Shown piece after piece: positions 58,500 through 64,000 of a stretch of 64,000 bases of DNA. Origin of the DNA: Magnaporthiopsis rhizophila (lineage: Eukaryota; Ascomycota; Sordariomycetes; Magnaporthales; Magnaporthaceae); the NCBI GenBank assembly GCA_003049465.1, contig PYSS01000039.1, positions 1 to 64,000 on the forward strand, read 5' to 3'. Under the pieces are notes generated by a model. The model was not told the DNA's origin, made no database searches, and saw only the letters and a list, made by a program, of their open reading frames with translations. The translations under genes and the position numbers were made by a program. Every line of letters begins with the position of its first letter. Position 1 is the first letter of the stretch.

Positions 58500-60358
58500 C
58501 TAGACGAAGCGCATGTCATTGGCGTGCATGTTCTTTGTCCAGCGAGGCAGTTTGCGGTCCCGCTCATATGTAAATCCACAGTTGTTGCATAATGACTGTT
58601 TGTAGTGGTGGGTAGTAGGTGGTTAGTAAGGCCGTAGTGCTCAAAATCAAGGTAAAATCCGGACATCAAACTCACCCGAGCCCCGTGTGGTCCATCCCGG
58701 ACAGCCCAGACGCACGACCCCCAGACCTTGCAGTGCGAGCACCTCCACATGCTCCGCTCCGCATCCGTCAGCGTGCCTCCGCCGCCGTATCCGCCCGAGG
58801 ACGAGCCAACATCGGGTGTGCCGCGGCCGCCTGGCGTGCCTGACCGGCCGAGGGGCGACAGGCTGCGGAAGCGACGCTTCTTCTTGCTTCGCTCGCCACG
58901 GCCCATACGTTCCTCTTCCTGCTCGATCAGACCGCCGAAGCCGAAACCGACCGGGACGCCGCCGACCATGCCCGTGTTGCTGCTGAAGCGGGCAGTCTCG
59001 CGCCGCAGCCGGCGAATCTGGCGCTCCCTGTCGCCCTCGCGCTTTTCCATCTCCTCCTTGGACAGCAGCTCTACCCGCGGCTCCCAGTCATCCGCCAGGT
59101 GCTCCGGGTCATGTCTCCAGCCGGCGCCGGGACCGTCTGCTGCGCCGCCGCCGGATCCATCGGCGGCGGCAAAGTCTCCAGAGCCCGATACTACCAGGCC
59201 TCCAGACTCGCACGCTTCCTTCTTCAACCGCAACACCGCCTCGTAGATAGCGTGCGTCATGGCGGGCACCCACTCCCCCGACAGGCCCAGGTCCGCACAT
59301 GTCACCTTGGCAAAGGCCTCAGCCGTGCCTGGCGGGTGAAGCAGCGACCATTCGAACTTGTCCGTATACAGATGGGAACCGAGGTATATGTTGAGAGTCA
59401 CGACACATCGGTATGTATCGTCTAGGTTCAGGTCGCCTAAATCCCCCGAAGCGTGCTCGGCCGTAGCAGTCACCTCGCCATTCGAGGTCGGCGCCGCCTG
59501 AGACGCTGACGTTGTAGGAGCTGGGGTTCCCGGCCCTAGCCTCGACGGCGTAGCAGGTGCAAATAAACCGCCCCGTAGCGGGGTGTCGGAGCGGCCCGCG
59601 CCCGCTGCCTGCGGTGTTGGGGTGGCCGAATCGGCTCGGCTCAGTGTCGGCGGCGCAGGACCTGCGGCAGGCTTCTGGGCAGAGTGGAAGAGTGGGTGAA
59701 GGGCTACGCCAGCGTACTCCTCGAGCTGTGTCCTGATCTGTTTGCTAATCTCGGCCATAACGGAGTTTCTGTTAGGCAGATCAAGATCGTGAACGAGCTG
59801 CTGGGCAAATTGGTCTGTCGTGATGAGCGTCTCGTGCAGGTTCCACATGAAGCTGTCCTTGAGACGGTATGGAACAGTCATCTCCTGCTTTTGCGTGGGG
59901 TCGTTCACGTTCTGGATGTTTGGCGCGGGCATGAAGGCGGGGATCTCTACATCGAGCCTGATGGGGATCAGAGTCAGCGGCAGCGATGCCTGCGCATAAT
60001 TCTGAGCGTCTGGCCGTGGTATCCGACTCTTGCCCATCCAGTCCCTCCAGATGCCGGGCACCTCAACAGGCACTGTAGTCTCCTTGCCCACGCGCTCGCT
60101 CGGGTCGACCTTGGCCACGCTGTCGTCTCGGCGCAGACTCCGGAGACCTGAGGGTCGGCGGCGGTCGTCCTCCTCGTCGTCATAGTCGTCGTACCCATCC
60201 TCGGCGTAGTTGATCACCGTCGTGCCTCGCTTCGTTGTTCGTGCGACGGGACCTGCCTGGGGTGTGTTGATGACGGGCACTAGCAGAGAATTGTTATATG
60301 TTCGCAATCGCGGCGCAAACGACGACGTGAAGGCCTGGGGCCCTATTACCGCCGACAT
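58500..60358 (-). CDS. snf5: SWI/SNF- or RSC-type Snf5/Sfh1 chromatin-remodelling subunit
   Basis: Exons 60358-58676 and 58595-58500 (80-bp intron with a perfect TACTAAC branch) give 592 residues. An acidic, Asp-rich stretch near 50-70 follows the start. The SNF5/INI1 domain is at about 160-385: VPYRLKDSFMWNLHETLITTDQFAQ and DLDLPNR...ISKQIRTQLEEY, then LGSHLYTDKFEWSLLHP and LGLSGEWVPAMTHAIYEAVLRLKKE. A linker of about 55 residues with low-complexity sequence interrupts it. The C-terminal Cys2-Cys2 finger, C-X2-C-X20-C-X2-C, is completed only by splicing (WRCSHCK...SLCNNCGF) and resembles a GATA-type finger, a usual ending of filamentous-fungal Snf5 proteins. The protein acts in the nucleus in an ATP-dependent nucleosome-remodelling complex. 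Confidence 0.93.
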
Positions 60359-61772
60359 TGTGACCAGCCGCGGCGCAGATGCTCGCCTTGGAGTTCAGTC
60401 AGGGAGGAAACGCCGGGGGATAAGGGCGGGCGGAGGCGGGCGGAGGCGACAGCCAGGGAGCGAGCAGTTGACTGTGCAGGCACTCAGGCTTCCACAATCA
60501 TGACGCAGAATATGCAATGCGCCTTGAGTAGGTAGGTAGGACTGGTTCGGATAGTGGAGGCGTGATGGGTGCCGGCGGAGGCGGTCGATTCTCGTCAATA
60601 CTCGCGATTGCAGAGCACGGCTCGATTGATAGCCTTCCCATGCGCCGCAAGTCGCGTTCCGCGCAAAGAATTCTTGCGCTCGCGACGCTGCTGACTAACG
60701 GCGAAGGCCGAAATGCTGTGGGCCAAAGTGGGGCCTGACTTGCACCTTCCAAAGCTTTGACCGTAGTTCAACTTGGGACTGTACTCACCTACCGAGATTT
60801 CTGAGTGTTGAAAGTGTAGAACGGAGCACCAGCTAGTCAATTTGACGTTTAGCTGTTACAGAATGATCGGGTGATTTTGCTAGTAATTAGCTGGCCCGAA
60901 AGGAGCGAGCTCTAAACACCGCGCCGCTCCCCACAGCTCTACGAGCTCCCAGACCTGTGTTCTAGCAGCCGGAGCGGTACCAGATAGCGGAGTAGCCCTT
61001 TTCAATTCGAAGTTCTGTTTGACCTAACTAATCGGCTGACAAGGTAACCTCTGCCGCTCTTCCTATTGGCCGATTAAATCGAGTCCCCCATGCCTTCTTT
61101 CTCCCGTCGAGTTTCCTTCTTTCCTTCCTCAACCTCAAACCTGCAGCCTTACACCTTCCAACTCTAGCCTTCGACCTTGGACTTGGACCTTGGACCATAA
61201 TCTTAAACATCGTCCTTGAACCCTACCACTTTTTCAGCTTCCAAGAGGGAGGGAGGACTGCTTGCATCTCTGGTCTCAGTCCTCCTTGCATTCACCTGCA
61301 TCGTCCCTCCGCATACGCCTGCATCCTCTCTTTCCCCAGCCCTACGGCGTCGCCTCGAGTGCACATATCTTCCTCCCCTCTCCTGCAACTCGTCTTCGCG
61401 TACCTGCCCAACCCGGCCATCGCCAGGCCGGAATCATAAGCGCCCCACCAGATATTCAAGCGTAGAGCGACCACACCTTGCCTAGCCTTCCTGGCTTTTG
61501 CTCGCCAATCTATCATATCCTTCCAGCACAACAACCGAGGTAAGCTTGCTCAACATTTCCCTGTGGGCTTTTTTTGAAGGCTCAAATTTGCGGCGCTGGC
61601 GAGGGTCTGTCTACGGGTCCAATACGCTGAAATCATCAAGACGCTGTGTCCTACGAAACCAGTGACCTAAAAGACCTTCAACCCCAGCCAAGAGATACCG
61701 ATCCGGCTCTCTTCACCTCGCTCTTCTCAAGTTATCGCTTGCTCCAGCCTGTAGCACCCTCAAGACTTCATA
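60359..61772. other. divergent promoter region, Snf5 gene and RNA ligase gene
   Basis: About 1.4 kb. It carries a TAGGTAGGTAGG run at 60529-60540. Pyrimidine-rich sequence (61080-61500) and a donor-like GTAAGC at 61540-61545 suggest a long leader with an untranslated exon for the RNA ligase gene. No other gene is seen. Confidence 0.45.
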
Positions 61773-63336
61773 ATGGCGGAGTAAGTCAGCCCAGCATAAA
61801 AAATCTTACACTTTCAATCCTGCAGAAGAGGATTTTGATTTGCCGCCCGCTGTCATATTGGCAAGCGAAAAACACTCAATCCCTTGTCTCCGTACCACAC
61901 TTCCCACATTACCTCCTTGCCGTCTTCTATCCAATTCCAGCATCAGGAGCAGATATGTGGCTCTTAATAGCCCATGTTGCTTTAGTTTTCGTACGCTCGC
62001 AGCATCGTCATATATGATTAAAGCCCTGGGCCACGATATTAACCGATGCTCCCACAGTCCGGGAACCGAGCCTAGGTCTCCTCTCATTTCCTACCCGGAA
62101 ATCATCTCCAAGTATCCGGCGGATGATTGGAACACGGACGTCCTCGTGTTTCTGCGTTCCGTCCTCAACATCAAACGCATCGGACCCAGCGCCTACAAAG
62201 TAGAGGCTAATGGCCCGGATGGCAGGGGCCTGAGGTTCTTAGTTACGCAACCGTCGTTCCAGCAAGGCCAGATTGTCATCGTATTTCTGGCCAGGTCGTT
62301 CCTCCCCGCGGAGGCACACCCCCAGTTCAAGGTACTCAACTGCCAGCACAAGATCGATGGCAAACTCGGAGTGAAGCTTGACTTCCACCTGGACAACGAC
62401 ACGGGCCTTTTCATCGACGGAATCATCAAGCCTGTGACCGCCTTCCCTGAGGTTGCCGATGCGATCGACTCGATGACGAAGACCCTGGGTGGAGATCCGG
62501 CCAGGTGCAGCCTGGCAAACCCCGCTGGCGGAGGAGACTCTTTGACGTATGGTGTCCAGCTCCTCTCCATCGACCATCTCAATCACAGCGTCTCGTTCGA
62601 GAACATGTTGGGTGTCAAACGATGGTCGCACCCTGTCTCAGAGACTAGCATGGGGCCCTGTCCCAACTTTTACAAAAAGTCAAAGGTGTCGCGCCTCGCT
62701 CAGTGCCCGAACCTGTTCACCAAGGCGAAATACAAGCGCCTGACCTACCAGGTTACGGAGAAGATCGACGGCTCGTCTATGGCCGTGTACTTCATCAGCA
62801 ACGACTCCCCACTCTTCAAGGCGCTCAACCCGCTGCCCGAGTACCCCGGCCCCCACATGGAGCTGTCGAATGGACGCGTCGGCGTATGCTCGATGAACGT
62901 CGAGCTGCCGCAGACGGACGTCTGCCCGTACTGGCGGGCTGCCCTGAGGTACAACCTCCCGGCTCTCCTCAACGCTCAAAACCAGGACTGCGTCATCCAG
63001 GGGGAGCTGGCGGGTCATGGGATCAGCCAGAATCGTCGAGGCTATCCCGCGGGCGAGGTCGACTTCTGGGTGTTTGACATCTTCGAGCCTCGGATCGAAG
63101 GCAGGTGGCTCACGGCAGAGAAGGTGGTCACCTGGTGCAAGGAGAAAAACGTCCAACACGTCCCTGTCCGCCTGCCCGACGTGAAGCTGCGGTTCGCGTT
63201 CAAAGACGCACAGGCGATCCAGGAACTCGCCGACCGTGAGGCAGGCGAGGGGCTCGTCTTCAAGTGTAAAGAGGAGCCCGACCGCCGGTTCAAGGTGCAT
63301 AGCAGGGGCTACCTGGAGAAATATGGGCTAAACTGA
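61773..63336 (+). CDS. RNA ligase-like nucleotidyltransferase (DRB0094/Rnl5-like)
   Basis: Exons 61773-61780 (8 nt, ATGGCGGA) and 62058-63336 (277-bp intron, GTAAGT donor, TTAAC branch, CAG end) give 428 residues; the splice is supported by phase, giving MADPGTEP. Residues about 30-150 form an N-terminal domain resembling the OB-fold of DRB0094-type ligases (LNIKRIGPSAYKVEA, FQQGQIVIVFLARSFLPAE). The ligase domain follows: motif I VTEKIDGSS (Lys238), Glu319 in QGELAGHG, FWVFDIF (Phe342, Asp343), motif IV EGLVFKCK (Glu400) and motif V FKVHS (Lys415). Such enzymes seal RNA-containing nicks through a Lys-AMP intermediate. The block that in bacterial members typically reads CSRN appears to read CSMN here, losing the usual Arg. 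In vivo role in fungi is unknown. Confidence 0.82.
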
Positions 63337-64000
63337 TGAGGAGGGCTTCAGGGGCGTGGCTTGTAATGCTTCTCGTCTGTCTGTCGTGACTTTTTTTACT
63401 CCGCTTTGTATGGCGGCTATTTTTCTCCATTTTATCGCTTTCTTTTCTTTCCGACCACGTCTCTTTCCCTCTCATCTTTCCCGTCGTCCTTCTTTTCTCA
63501 CTTTTTGCTCCAGGATCGTCTTCCCCTACACCTACCCGTCTTGGCTCCCTTAGTTACCAACATCGATACATAACGTCTAATCAATCCGTGGTAGCCAGCA
63601 ATAATGACCACTAAATGTCTGGATGTTAGAAGACAGAGGAACGGTGGACGAAATTCATCTGATTTGCGCCAATTGATGCCAAGAAGGCGTGGTGTGGAAG
63701 GTGTCACGCCCCACCAAACGGCAGCGTATTTGGCTGATGATGCAGACATCTCGTGGAACGGTTTGGGGACAATTATTACATCATTGCAAACGCCAAGGCC
63801 CAGTGGGGGAAGGCGCGAGCCGTGGCAAGGTCCAGCCTTCGCAATCAATCACTGGTGTCTGTTTGCGCAAACGGTACACAGCCCCAGGCTGAATCTGTCC
63901 GCAATATCTAGTTTCCATTCCAGCGCTGCTCGGCCTTTATCAGACGCGCCCTACATATACGACGAGGTTCCAGCTATTCGGGCATGTGATACTGTACTCA
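63337..64000. other. region after the RNA ligase gene
   Basis: 3' part of the RNA ligase transcript, pyrimidine-rich 63380-63540. No gene is seen to the window end. Confidence 0.4.

Noticed and set aside
1..64000. CRISPR array, rRNA genes, complete transposons
   Set aside because: No regularly spaced repeats, no 5S-like internal control sequence and no transposase or reverse transcriptase reading were found on either strand.

Overview
The window reads as nuclear DNA of a filamentous ascomycete, most likely a Sordariomycete. The evidence is short introns (about 60-150 bp, one of 277 bp) with GTRNGT donors and CTRAC-type branch sites, together with a HET-domain relic, Zn2Cys6 regulators, a Clr5-domain protein, a GH7 cellobiohydrolase with a CBM1, a GH95 fucosidase and a Snf5-type subunit with a GATA-like finger. 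The N-terminus of the GH7 enzyme recalls Magnaporthales, but this is an impression from memory and not a search result. Exon boundaries were worked out by hand from splice sites, reading phase and family motifs.

Layout. 0-6.2 kb: frame-broken HET-domain relic; intact secreted GH95 alpha-L-fucosidase; relic of the C-terminal half of a major-facilitator transporter. 6.4-10.4 kb: two-domain ABM-like (dimeric alpha/beta barrel) protein and a 14-TM DHA2-type MFS exporter, both on the minus strand. 10.4-18.2 kb: mostly intergenic, with one RRM-like protein (13.3-15.2 kb). 18.2-27 kb: small Clr5-domain protein, a seven-TM receptor, a rhomboid protease with intact active site, a divergent mitochondrial-carrier-like protein. 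27.4-31.8 kb: DUF2828/vWA protein and a SET-domain protein with a hydrophobic N-terminus. 33-37.6 kb: small six-cysteine secreted protein, O-methyltransferase, single-pass membrane protein. 40.9-42.7 kb: cellobiohydrolase I (GH7-CBM1). 43.4-52.4 kb: two divergently transcribed Zn2Cys6 transcription factors separated by about 2.7 kb. 54.7-60.4 kb: poly-Gln conserved protein and the Snf5/Sfh1 chromatin-remodelling subunit. 61.8-63.3 kb: an RNA ligase-like protein resembling the DRB0094 (Rnl5) family.

Functional themes. GH95 and GH7 are both predicted secreted plant-polymer-degrading enzymes, but they lie 36 kb apart and do not form a cluster. The ABM protein, MFS exporter and O-methyltransferase are typical accessory genes of secondary metabolism, but no polyketide, peptide or terpene synthase is present, so no biosynthetic cluster is claimed. 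The most noteworthy items are the eukaryotic DRB0094-like RNA ligase with a possible substitution in a motif that usually carries Arg, the effector-like cysteine-rich secreted protein, the divergent regulator pair whose zinc clusters are both split by introns, the O-methyltransferase lacking its usual catalytic His, and recurrent TAGGTAGG-type motifs confined to intergenic DNA.
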